A stretch of DNA of 38,843 nucleotides from Hondaea fermentalgiana (taxonomy: Eukaryota > Sar > Bigyra > Thraustochytrida > Thraustochytriidae), in assembly GCA_014084085.1 (NCBI GenBank), contig NPFB01000011.1, forward strand, positions 123,096 through 161,938, given 5' to 3'. The notes below the pieces were generated by a model. The model ran no database searches and had not been told where the DNA came from. It worked only from the letters and a program-made list of their open reading frames with translations. Both the position numbers and the translations under genes were made by a program. Shown one piece after another: positions 1-8,370 of this stretch. How positions within the stretch are numbered: position 1 is the first letter of the stretch; every line of letters begins with the position of its first letter.

Positions 1-10
1 GAGGCGCGGC

Positions 11-796
11 ATGGCGGCGACGGCGACGGCGGGCCTGCCAGGCGACGACGCTGCTGCAGGTGCTGCTGCCGGTCGCGCGGGGAGGCGCGGGCCGACAAGG
101 TACGACTCGAACGCCATGGAGGTCTTCCTCGCGCCGCACGCAGTGGACGGGGTGCTGGTGGCTAGCGAGCACGGCGACGTCTTCTTGGACGAAGAGGATC
201 GCCGGGCCGCCGCCCTGCGCGAAAACCCATCGCTCAAGCAGGCCAAGTTGCAGGCCTTGGCCATGAATACGGTGGTTTCGCGCCCCATCAGCAGCATGGA
301 AGACCTGCTCCGCGAAGCAAACCTCGAACAGCACATTCCCCACTTTCGGAGCGAGCACATGGACCTTGAGGCAGTCACATTTGCCAGCGAGGGCCAGCTC
401 CGTGAGCTCGGGCTTTCCATGGGCGAAGCGGTCCGTTTGCGTCACATCACGCGGACGCTGCAGCGCAAGCTGGCCCAAACCGCTTCCGCTCCTGCGACTG
501 GGACCGTGACTAGCACGACACCCAGTGGCAGACCCTTGCGCGGTGTCTTGAAGAAGCCGCATCCAACTGCTTACGCCGTCCCTACGCAACGTGCTCAGTT
601 TGGTCCAGGGGACCCTGTTACTGTGCACCGCGTTGGGGCCAAGGTACTTCGAGGCCGCATTACAGAGGTCCGTGACGCGGGTCACGCCACCCGTGAACCT
701 CGCTACGTGGTGGAAATTGCTCAGCAGTCTCGGCAGGGCGCGGCCGCGAGCGCACGGCAGCAAGTCGTCCGTGAGTCCGAACTGCGAGCAGCGTAA
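11..796 (+). CDS. SAM-domain protein with Tudor/SH3-like C-terminus (261 aa)
   Basis: The first ATG lies 10 bases into the window with no stop before it, so the true N-terminus could lie outside. The first 35 residues are an Ala/Gly-rich, disordered-looking segment. Residues about 94-156 look like a SAM (sterile alpha motif) domain: an opening 'MEDLLREANLEQHIPHF' helix pair, then 'LRELGLSMGEAVRLRHI', the usual 'L.eLGl...G.r..i...' ending. SAM domains are protein-protein, sometimes RNA, interaction modules that can polymerise. After a Thr/Ser/Pro linker, residues about 196-260 ('FGPGDPVTVHRVGAKVLRGR' and on) resemble a small beta-barrel of Tudor/KOW type; that part is inference. The gene is convergent with the thioesterase gene 406 bases away. 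No specific cellular role can be assigned. Confidence 0.75.
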   Translation: MAATATAGLPGDDAAAGAAAGRAGRRGPTRYDSNAMEVFLAPHAVDGVLVASEHGDVFLDEEDRRAAALRENPSLKQAKLQALAMNTVVSRPISSMEDLLREANLEQHIPHFRSEHMDLEAVTFASEGQLRELGLSMGEAVRLRHITRTLQRKLAQTASAPATGTVTSTTPSGRPLRGVLKKPHPTAYAVPTQRAQFGPGDPVTVHRVGAKVLRGRITEVRDAGHATREPRYVVEIAQQSRQGAAASARQQVVRESELRAA

Positions 797-1202
797 CATA
801 TTTGTCTTCTACTGCCTATATTATCATGTGACATCTCTTCGGTCGTGTCAACTGTCTTGTTCTTTTGTTCTGGTCTTGCACCTTGTCTTTTCCTGGCAAT
901 CGAACCATGTCTCATCCTGCACCTGGTGATTTGGATTCTTGCACAATGATGCTCGAAAAGTGTTCGCTCGCCAGGCGTAGCAAGGGGTGGGCAAGGAAGG
1001 AGAAAAAGAACCAACTGGCCCTTCTAAATGGAAAGGGCATTCGTGTTCTTGCAATGCCGGCCACGGAGAAGCGTATCCGTGAGCAAATTGGCAGAGGCGA
1101 ACCATACTAGAGTGGAAGGACGTTTGGCACGGAGAGGCACAATAGGTTCGCGTCGTTTTCGGCACGCACGCAAGCAGCATAATAAGCAAGGGCCCAAAGC
1201 TA
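797..1202. other. Convergent intergenic spacer
   Basis: Spacer between the 3' ends of the SAM protein gene and the thioesterase gene. It has several short frames on both strands (up to about 130 codons) but none with recognisable domains, and no clear poly(A) hexamer or RNA gene. It presumably holds both 3' UTRs. Confidence 0.5.
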
Positions 1203-2147
1203 TCACGATGCTGAAGTAGTTTGTTCACCTGGCGTCGTACTGGGAGCAAAGGGGAAGGTTGCAGCTAGAGCGTCGGCTACGGAGGCAACATTCTCAAAGA
1301 GAAAAAAGTGCCCATCTTCGGCAAAGTGTTGCGCGCCCAGCCAACGCGAAGTGCTGGACTCCTTGTTATCGCTCGCAGTCGTGCCCTTGGCACCGACGAG
1401 ACCTGCCCAAGGAAGAACATCCATGGTTTCGAGATCATTTCCGTAAAGAGCCTTTAGTGAGACATTTGCATGGTTGCCAAAGATGGCATCGGTGTCGCGC
1501 GAGCAACCAGCTGGTGACTCCGAAAAGGAAAATGTTTCGAGGAGTTCGTAGTCAGCTCGGAGTGGCGGGAGAATGAGAGCCCGGAAGGCAGCATGGTCGA
1601 GAACTTCCTTCGGAGTCCCTCCTTTGGCCGATATGTATTCGAGGAAGGCCGAATCGCTCATCTCCTTGACCTTGGGAAGTGATCCCAAAAGGTTTTGAGG
1701 AGCCCGCGAGGCGGCCACAACGAGGCGAACAGGCCATGCAGCCAGGTCAAAGCTGTCATTCCCAGCCTTGTCAACATCGCTCGGATTCAAGAGCGTCTCG
1801 AGGGTCTGCCACGCGACCTGGGATCCCAGTGAGTAGCCAAAGAAGACGACGGCACGAGGGGCGCACGCTTGTTTCCGTAAAAGCTGACGGACTTCTCGGG
1901 CGACATCGGGGACAAGCTCCGTGAAGCTACGATACACGGGTTCTTTTGCCCGAGCAAGGCGGCCCGGAAGCGACACGCCAATCGTTGTAGCGTGGCCTTT
2001 TGCGGCCAAGTCCTTGGCGAGCGCCCGGACAGAAGGATGCGCAAGGTTTCCGCCTGCCCACGGAAAGAAGAACACGAGCGCTTGACCAGGAGCCGCGCTC
2101 GCGAGAACCTCGAGTCGCACTCTGCTCGGTCCCGTCATTGGCGTCAA
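1203..2147 (-). CDS. Type II-like thioesterase, alpha/beta hydrolase (314 aa)
   Basis: Probable thioesterase of the Thioesterase/GrsT/OLAH family, which hydrolyses acyl groups from acyl-carrier or peptidyl-carrier proteins, either to release fatty acids or to clear stalled synthases. It begins with a beta strand and oxyanion region 'LVFFFPWAGGN' (residues 24-34), then 'SLPGRLARAKEP' (59-70), typical of 'PGRg.R..Ep'. The nucleophile elbow is 'GYSLGS' (104-109; Ser106). 'LRADYELLE' (about 196-204) is a family signature, and the catalytic His is probably His280 in 'EDGHFFLFEN'. The acid is likely in the 'LYGNDLE' stretch (234-240), but is not certain. Length is somewhat above the usual 240-270 aa because of insertions near 118-135 and 252-265. 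Met4 is an alternative start. No synthase gene is adjacent. The gene is divergent from the ARMC6 homologue, 482 bases from its start. Confidence 0.85.
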   Translation of the reverse strand: MTPMTGPSRVRLEVLASAAPGQALVFFFPWAGGNLAHPSVRALAKDLAAKGHATTIGVSLPGRLARAKEPVYRSFTELVPDVAREVRQLLRKQACAPRAVVFFGYSLGSQVAWQTLETLLNPSDVDKAGNDSFDLAAWPVRLVVAASRAPQNLLGSLPKVKEMSDSAFLEYISAKGGTPKEVLDHAAFRALILPPLRADYELLETFSFSESPAGCSRDTDAIFGNHANVSLKALYGNDLETMDVLPWAGLVGAKGTTASDNKESSTSRWLGAQHFAEDGHFFLFENVASVADALAATFPFAPSTTPGEQTTSAS

Positions 2148-2342
2148 CGACGGACGGCGATAGGATCGATCGTGCTACGATGCCGGGCCGGGTCTGCCTG
2201 CGACTCTGCGCTCGCTCACGCACACAGTCAAATCGGCAAGAAAAAACTCCAGCGGGCCGCCAGCGGGCTGGGGTGGGTTTGCAGGTGTCCCCGCGCAGAG
2301 GTGTGTGCCAAGGGTGTGCGCGACGTGGGGACCTCGGCCGTT

Positions 2343-2374
2343 GGAGAGAGACAGGGAGAGAGACAGAGAGAGAG
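2343..2374. repeat. GAGA/CAGAGA purine array
   Basis: Imperfect GA-rich run with interspersed CAG, on the plus strand about 260-290 bases ahead of the ARMC6 start codon. Confidence 0.7.
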
Positions 2375-2575
2375 CACCGTCACTCTTCGCGACCTCGGGG
2401 CTTCTCGACTAATCGATCGGGCCGGCAACCTGCGGACAGCGCCGACGGCACCGGGCACGGGCAAACCCGTTTGCTGCGCAACGAGCAAGGCAGCGCGACG
2501 ATAGACGGAGCTGCTCGGTTGGGCCCTTGGCGAGCTCGCCTGCGTTCTTCCTTTGTGCGGGCGCGTGGAGACAGC

Positions 2576-2620
2576 AGAGCAGCAGAGCAGAGCAGAGCAG
2601 AGCCGAGCCGAGCAGAACAG
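2576..2620. repeat. AGCAG/AGCCG pentamer array in ARMC6 5' leader
   Basis: Tandem five-base units (AGCAG, drifting to AGCCG and AACAG) that end 10 bases before the ARMC6 ATG. Because the unit is not a multiple of three, length changes would shift any frame reading through it, which supports a start downstream at 2630. Confidence 0.8.
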
Positions 2621-2629
2621 GAACGAAAG

Positions 2630-4195
2630 ATGTCGTGCTCGTGCAACCACAACGAGAGCGGCGAGCAAGTTGGCGCCGACGGAAGTCTGCCAACGGCAAG
2701 TCTGGACGATGTCGCGGCGCAAATTCGCCGCGAGTTTGCAGAGCAAACGCCCGGGACCGCAGAAGCTTTCGAGGCCGCGACCAAGGCCGCCTTTGAGGCC
2801 GAACGAGCCGCCAAGCAAAAGAAAAAGACCATCTCGCAGGCCACGTTCGACGAGGTCGTCGAGGAAAACGTCGAGGAGTTCGGTCTTGACCTCGAAGAAG
2901 CCATGAAGGACGCAGTGGAACAGTTCAAGCAGCAGGGTGTGGACCTTTCGGCCCTCGTGACCACCCCTGCTGAACGGGAAATCGACCAACGCGTCAAGGC
3001 CGAGGTGAGCGGCCTCGAGGAGGCCCTCAAGGACCCAGCCTGCTCCGGCGAGAGCCTTGAGCCGATTCTCGACCATCTCGCCGAGACGTGCCGGCTGGGT
3101 CCTGCCGAGCGCAAGGCAGCCGGGCGCCATGGTGCCGTTGGAGCGGCCTCTTTTGTATGCAAGAAACTCTGTGCAGATGAAAAGGCAGTCGTTGCAGCGC
3201 TGCGACTCCTCAAGGTCCTCGCCCAGAGCTTTGCGAACCGCGAGGTGTTTCCGCTGCAGGGTGCCGAGGCCGTGGTGGAGTGCCTTGCCCACCACGAAGA
3301 TGTGCAAGACGTGCAGCACGCGGGCTTTGAGGCACTCGCTCAATTCATTGCCAAACACGAGGCCAACAAGCGCAACCTTAAAGATGCCAAGGTGAATGCA
3401 CGTGTTCTTTCGAGTCTGCGCACGCACGCGGAGGATCCCAACGTGGTTGCATCGGCATGCCGCTTTGTTCGTGGCTTTCTCAGCGACGATGATCGCCGAC
3501 CGGGCGTTCAGCCTGGTACGTTTGTCCGCGCTCGCGAGCTTGGTGAAGACTATCACAACGGTCTTTTGCAGCCGCTGGTGGCCATTCTCGCTAGCGAAGC
3601 GACCTTGGCCGAAGAAACGCAAGTTGCCTCTTTGCTGGCGACCTTGCGCATTGCAGCCGTCAACGACCTTATTTGCAAGAACTTTGCGAATGAAGGCGGC
3701 CTCGATGCCGCGCTCGTTGCATTTGAAGCCTATGTGACGGAAGAGCTCGTGGCTGCGCAGGCGTGCATGCTTTTGATGGCGGTGAGCCGCAACGATGATA
3801 TCAAGCGTACCGTCGGCAAAGGAAAGGGGCTGGGACTGCTCTTGCGGGCAATGGAGACTCACGCCGCGTCCCCGCGCGTCGCCGAGCAGGCCCTTTCGTG
3901 TCTTAGTGTCCTCTGCTTGCGTCAACCCGAAAACTGCGAGAAGATTGCTAGTCTCGGCTGCCTCCAGCTCATCTGTGCTACAATGATGCAGTTTCCGGAC
4001 GCCCCGGGCGTACAGCGTCAGGCCATCTCGACGTTGCGCAACATGGTGTCAAGCTGGCAGAACAAGGATCTCTGTGGCCAGATTCTTGATCAAAATGCCG
4101 AGGATCTCATTCGCAAGGCCCGCGCCGCCCACCCAATCTGCGAGGAGGTCGCATATGCAGCTCTGCGCGACCTTGGTCTGAGCTATCACGCTTAG
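2630..4195 (+). CDS. ARMC6: ARMC6 homologue, armadillo-repeat protein (521 aa)
   Basis: Homologue of animal ARMC6, a conserved armadillo-repeat protein whose molecular role is poorly known. Residues 68-110 ('ISQATFDEVVEENVEEF' and 'AVEQFKQQGVDLS') match the diagnostic N-terminal module seen ahead of the repeats in ARMC6. Residues about 115-510 are helical armadillo repeats. The C-terminal 'AYAALRDLGL' matches the end of the family. Length is close to the animal protein (about 500 aa). The start at 2630 was chosen because the protein upstream in the same open frame (from 2000) is Arg-rich and repeat-derived, while 'MSCSCNHNES' leads into the conserved part. Residues 25-65 add a helical, Ala/Glu-rich extension. 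No intron was needed. A second copy of the N-terminal module lies near 38 kb, on the opposite strand. Confidence 0.9.
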   Translation: MSCSCNHNESGEQVGADGSLPTASLDDVAAQIRREFAEQTPGTAEAFEAATKAAFEAERAAKQKKKTISQATFDEVVEENVEEFGLDLEEAMKDAVEQFKQQGVDLSALVTTPAEREIDQRVKAEVSGLEEALKDPACSGESLEPILDHLAETCRLGPAERKAAGRHGAVGAASFVCKKLCADEKAVVAALRLLKVLAQSFANREVFPLQGAEAVVECLAHHEDVQDVQHAGFEALAQFIAKHEANKRNLKDAKVNARVLSSLRTHAEDPNVVASACRFVRGFLSDDDRRPGVQPGTFVRARELGEDYHNGLLQPLVAILASEATLAEETQVASLLATLRIAAVNDLICKNFANEGGLDAALVAFEAYVTEELVAAQACMLLMAVSRNDDIKRTVGKGKGLGLLLRAMETHAASPRVAEQALSCLSVLCLRQPENCEKIASLGCLQLICATMMQFPDAPGVQRQAISTLRNMVSSWQNKDLCGQILDQNAEDLIRKARAAHPICEEVAYAALRDLGLSYHA

Positions 4196-4275
4196 CTAGC
4201 GACCACACGAGTATCCTTCTTCTCCAACGTGAGTGATTCTGTCCAGCAATGAGCAAGAACAGCCAGCCAGCCAGC

Positions 4276-4309
4276 TGCGGTCAGGTCAGGTCAGGTCAGG
4301 TCAGGTCAG
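4276..4309. repeat. GGTCA pentamer array
   Basis: About six tandem GGTCA units, 80-115 bases after the ARMC6 stop codon, probably in the 3' UTR or spacer. Confidence 0.85.
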
Positions 4310-4520
4310 AAAATAATTGTACGTACTAAGAATACAGCCTCTTTTTTTGGGAAAGAAGAATGCTCGCTCTCATCCTTTCTCGATTCGGACGTGATTCGAG
4401 CGATTACCGTTTTGAATCACACTACCCTGGAAAGAGACTTGCGATGAGTGATTTGAAGCGAGGCCTGCCAGAATTAAGCTCAAAGCATCAAGCTCAAGCT
4501 TAGGAGACCCATGTTTCCTT

Positions 4521-4577
4521 GAACTTAGCTAGGCCTATGGAGGCCCACGTCCCCCTCGAACTTAGCTAGGCCTATGG
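4521..4577. repeat. 20-base direct repeat, period 37
   Basis: The sequence 'gaacttagctaggcctatgg' occurs exactly twice (4521-4540 and 4558-4577), separated by 17 bases. On the ankyrin gene's strand it falls 115-171 bases after the stop codon. Confidence 0.85.
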
Positions 4578-4691
4578 CCCAAGCTTGGTTTGAACCATCT
4601 GCTGCGAAGGAGACTTCAACAAGAGCATCGAGAGGGACACAATCTTGGTGGAGCAGAATGCCATCGCGATCTAGGTCCAGGCCTACATTCG

Positions 4692-5921
4692 TTACAGTCC
4701 ACGACGAGGTAGGAACGAAATGACATGCTCCCATAAATCCCTCGGTAACAGTCTGCTCGACAAGACGAGCGTTGCACGAATCTGAAACTGCTCTGGGAAT
4801 AGATGTGAAGACGATGGGGTCCAAGGCTCTTGCAGAGCCGCGCGCAGGTCCTGCACAAGCGTTTCCTCTACAGGCAAGCCGTATAAGGGGTTTACAAGAG
4901 TCCCTAGGCGGACAGCTGCTGCTGCACCATGCGAGGATATGTGGACATTCGAGCGAAGAATTGCGCGCACAATTTCAAGGTCGCGCGATTCAACGCAACG
5001 CTGAAGGGGCGACCTCGTGGCCGTGTCTTTCAGATAGGCCGTGAGTCCAGATCGCGAACCAAGTTGGTCTTGTGCTAGACTCAGAGCAGATACCGCGTTC
5101 CTTGGATGCCGTAAAAGCACGTCGGCGCCATAGACGCATAGTAGACGGCAGCAATCGACGTGGTCCCCATGCACGGCTGCCATAAGCGCGGACGCACCAT
5201 TTCGAGAGACCGCTCGTGCGTTTGGATCGGCACCGGCTTTCAAAAGCTGGCGTACGATTGCTACCAGGCCCTTACCAGCTGCGCACACTAGTGCGGCATC
5301 GAGGTCCGCACTCCACTCTGAGCGTTCTTCGTTCGAGATGAGATTCTCAACTTGAGCCTTATCGCCGCGTGCGCACGCAGCAAGAAGAAGGTTGCCCGGA
5401 TGTCGCGATGCAGATCGCCCTGCTTTCCGGTCGAGTGGGTTGCCTTGGGCGCACTGCTCTGCTGCGTAAAAGAGGCTCTGTAAAGAGTCTGCAACAAAGG
5501 AGTTGTCGCGAGCGTGGTCGACTTGCGATAATTCTTCATCCTCGCCATCGTCTTCAGATACCTCGTCCTCGGTGAAATTGCAGTCAAGCATGCATCCGTC
5601 GCTTCTTCGGCGTCGATGGCGCTGCCATGTCGCGCACCTACGCCGTCCTGACAGGTCCTGCTGCCCTGCGACGCCGCAGACCGCGACAGCGTCACCCTCG
5701 TTGCCAATAGTGTCACACCGGCTCTGGTCTTGCGCGGCTCGAACTGCGCTCATTATGCTCTTCTTTCCCTGGCCGCGACGCGTGCGCGACCACGCGCCTT
5801 CTGCGCGCCCGCCTGCGCGTCTCTGCTCTTGCTGCAGCAGCCTGAGGTCTTCTCGCGCTTGTGTTTTCCGCGCCGAGCTCCGCGTCGTCGAGCTCGCCGC
5901 TGCGTCTGAAGAACTTGACAT
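4692..5921 (-). CDS. Ankyrin-repeat protein with F-box-like C-terminus (409 aa)
   Basis: Residues about 175-335 contain three to four degenerate ankyrin repeats. The clearest are 'LDAALVCAAGKGLVAIVRQL' with 'LKAGADPNAR' (207-236) and 'GASALMAAVHGDHVDCCRLL' (242-261). Ankyrin repeats bind protein partners. Residues 391-405 ('LLPRDLWEHVISFLP') resemble the opening of an F-box or SOCS-like box, which would link the protein to an E3 ubiquitin ligase, but the motif is very short. The N-terminal 110 residues are basic and Ser/Arg-rich, followed by an acidic patch (116-132). The frame is open back to 6236; the start at 5921 (MSSSSD) was preferred because upstream translation is low-complexity. Met57 is a later alternative. 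Convergent with ARMC6. Confidence 0.7.
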   Translation of the reverse strand: MSSSSDAAASSTTRSSARKTQAREDLRLLQQEQRRAGGRAEGAWSRTRRGQGKKSIMSAVRAAQDQSRCDTIGNEGDAVAVCGVAGQQDLSGRRRCATWQRHRRRRSDGCMLDCNFTEDEVSEDDGEDEELSQVDHARDNSFVADSLQSLFYAAEQCAQGNPLDRKAGRSASRHPGNLLLAACARGDKAQVENLISNEERSEWSADLDAALVCAAGKGLVAIVRQLLKAGADPNARAVSRNGASALMAAVHGDHVDCCRLLCVYGADVLLRHPRNAVSALSLAQDQLGSRSGLTAYLKDTATRSPLQRCVESRDLEIVRAILRSNVHISSHGAAAAVRLGTLVNPLYGLPVEETLVQDLRAALQEPWTPSSSHLFPEQFQIRATLVLSSRLLPRDLWEHVISFLPRRGL

Positions 5922-6929
5922 CACTGCTTTCTTTCGTTCGTCCTTCCTTTCTGTTCCCAGCCTTGCCTGCTCTCTGCACTTGGCGCGCGCAGCTTCACCT
6001 TGCAACCGAGGGCCAGGCAACACCGCACGATACGAAGCGATGTGGCGGGACGCGCTGGGCTCGCGCGGCGCACGAACTAGGGTCACCGGTTTGCTTGTTT
6101 TTGTTATTTTTCCTTTTGACGAACTGCGTCCGGCAGGCAGGTTCAGTGAGCGTTGATGTGTTTCCATACACGAGAAACAAATAGACCGACCGCGCATTGT
6201 CGTCCTCCTCGATGTCGGGTCGTGCAAGCAAACCAAAGAATGAGACGCTTCTCACGCGACAAACATCGGCAGATGGGAAAAGGGAGGAGGAGGATGGATG
6301 GATGGGTGAGACAGACTTCTGAGAGAAACAGAGCTCCAGCCCGAGCGGGAAAGAAAATTTGATCGATAGTCGAGCAGCAGCCGGCTGCTGCTCGAAGTCC
6401 CTTTTGCAGCTCAAACGAGCGTTGACTGTCAGGTAGGAGGAGCGGAGGAAGGGGGAAGGAGAATCAAATCACCTTTGGTGTGTGCGTGTGTGTGTGTGAC
6501 ACATCCAATCCATTAATAAATGTTCCATGTGAGTAGTATTTGAAATTGTCGATGAAGGTGTATGTGACGATAAATCGAAAGTAGCTCTAACTCTAACTCC
6601 TAAAACACGACATATTTCACGTCTCTCGTTTGATTGTTCGTCTGCTCGCTCGCCAGCCTAATAAGCGAAGGCGCGCGTAGAGCCGTGGGGACGCCCACGA
6701 GCCTGCGCATGCACCTGCCCGCCATCGGTGGCTGGGAAAGCGATAAGAAAAGATCACTGATTGCTCATTGCTATCTTTGCTGCAGACAAGGCTAGCAAAG
6801 CTGCAGAGATAACGAGTCTTTCACACGTTCGTGAGCGCTGATTACCAAACCCAAGGCTTGTATCAGAGTCATGCCGCGCCACAACGCATGGGCATCTAAT
6901 ACCACTTCAGCACCCTACGGTTCTTTTGA

Positions 6930-7145
6930 TATTTAATCAAAATTATATTTACAGATAGTATTTTTATATATTAATAACAAAATAAAACTCAATCGTAATA
7001 AATTATTTAATGTAAATTTTAAGGTCTTTTTTGACTGATTTATAAATAATCGAGTGTAGCATCTTATTTTGCATATATATATCATTTGATTTATTGATTA
7101 TATAGAAATGAAAATATTTTACAGTAGTTAATTTGATAAAATTTC
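6930..7145. other. AT-rich island
   Basis: Base composition drops sharply here: the 60 bases 6961-7020 contain 6 G/C and 7081-7140 contain 9, whereas adjacent genes are well over half GC. The stretch is made of A/T runs such as 'tttttatatattaataac' and ends gradually near 7150, with mildly AT-rich flanks. There is no convincing coding frame, terminal inverted repeat or tRNA. It could be a replication or centromere-like element, an organellar DNA insertion, or relaxed spacer. Confidence 0.75.
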
Positions 7146-8161
7146 ATCAGCGAGGGATGACGGCAACTTGTGAGTAGCTTTGAGCAATCACACATCACGC
7201 TACACGCTATGCCTATCAATAAGATACTCACTATGCTCTTTTGATCTGATATAAAAATTCTTACAGAGATTAGCAGCCCCCAAGACATGTGTCAATCCAT
7301 CTGTTTCTGCGTGAAGAATCTCGCGTTCGCATCCAAACAAGGCATGTTAGCTTATTTCGTTGATGATAGAGCATTGATTACGTGTCTTTTTCATTCATTG
7401 AGCAATGACAAAGCCTAGAAGAAGCTTATTCGAAATTGGAATCACGCACACGAACAAGAAAGATAAGATGTCCATTGTCCACGAGCAAAAGCAAGCAAAG
7501 TAGAGGAGCGCAGGAAAACTGCTAGCCATTCTTCCAAAACCAATGCATGAAAGACCAGAGAAGAGACAAGGTCAGGCGACAACATGGATTCATTCGCTTT
7601 ACAAAGGTTTTGGTTGGTGCGCTCAAATGCATCTGTCAACCATGCAAACGTAATGATCTCGCGACGTGAGTTCAAAGTTAAATCATTTTAAAAGACGTCG
7701 TCTACCAGTCTGCCTAGCATCTTTACGCGATAAAAGCGTCTCATAATCCCTTACGAGCCAACTCTTGTTGCTTCAGGTCAACCCATCATCAATAATCATT
7801 CCTGCATGCATTCATTCCTTTGTAGACTGCTTTCCCAGGGAACGAGCATATTTTTAAAAAGGTAGCCCAACCTATAGTCTCCGGATCAGTGGAGCGGTCG
7901 ATTGTGCGCTCGGCATCGCCACAGGGTAAAAAAATGCGCATGAAGAAAACAAAAGAGAACAAATGCGAAGACTTTTTTTTAATTCTTTTTAAGCTGGACT
8001 ATTGCGGATAATAAATGGGTTGCGGGAGTGCAACCGCCGTGAGGGCATCGCAGTCTTTTTCGTTTGGTGAAGCAGCAGACCAACATTATAGACACACAGA
8101 CAGGCCAGCCAACACGATCGCGAGCAAGCGCGTTGGAGGAGAGGGCAACCAATTAAGCAAC

Positions 8162-8228
8162 CCTCTGTCTGTCTGTCTGGCTGGCTGGTTGATTGGTTGG
8201 CTGATTGGCTGGCTGATTGATTGATTGA
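8162..8228. repeat. TCTG/GGCT/TGAT tetramer array upstream of TPR-J gene
   Basis: Consecutive blocks of four-base units (CTGT, then GGCT, TGGT and TGAT variants) about 140-210 bases before the start codon at 8371. The units drift into one another, as expected of an old tetranucleotide microsatellite in a promoter or 5' leader. Confidence 0.8.
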
Positions 8229-8370
8229 GGCTTGCGCACGCGTCCCCGACCGACCGTGTCCGTCTGTCTGTCTGGTCTGCCTAGATCTGCGCGAACCGTT
8301 CTGGTCCTCCTTCTCCCTCTCTCCCTTGTGCTGGTTAGACAAGAGCAAGAAGAAGAACTGTTTTTGCGCG

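Larger units (their letters stand above)
2148..2629. promoter_or_regulatory. Bidirectional promoter region (thioesterase / ARMC6)
   Basis: A 482-base head-to-head spacer between a minus-strand and a plus-strand gene, so it must hold both promoters. A frame open on the plus strand runs through it into ARMC6, but its translation is Arg-rich and low-complexity, so it is read here as 5' UTR or promoter. It contains a GA-rich array (about 2343-2374) and an AGCAG pentamer array just ahead of the ARMC6 ATG. No TATA box was recognised. Confidence 0.5.
4196..4691. other. Convergent intergenic spacer with two repeat types
   Basis: Spacer between the 3' ends of ARMC6 and the ankyrin gene. It holds a GGTCA pentamer array (4276-4309) and a 20-base direct repeat (4521-4540 and 4558-4577). 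No gene was recognised. Confidence 0.6.
5922..8370. other. 2.4-kb spacer between divergent ankyrin and TPR-J genes
   Basis: No convincing gene. The first part is a GC-moderate leader of the ankyrin gene with GGA/GGAT (about 6280-6306) and TG (about 6480-6499) repeats. An extremely AT-rich island follows at about 6930-7145, then moderately AT-rich unique sequence to about 8000. The last part is a tetranucleotide array (8162-8228) ahead of the TPR-J gene. Small frames such as 7091-7288 (-) and 7442-7675 (-) have no recognisable domain. Confidence 0.5.

Noticed and set aside
2000..2629. N-terminal 210-codon extension of the ARMC6 frame
   Set aside because: Arg-rich translation through GA and AGCAG arrays; overlaps the thioesterase gene in part. 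ARMC6 similarity starts after the ATG at 2630.
7091..7288. 65-codon minus-strand frame beside the AT-rich island, hydrophobic
   Set aside because: Short, AT-driven Ile/Leu/Phe composition, no similarity recognised; it could be an organellar fragment but this cannot be shown here.
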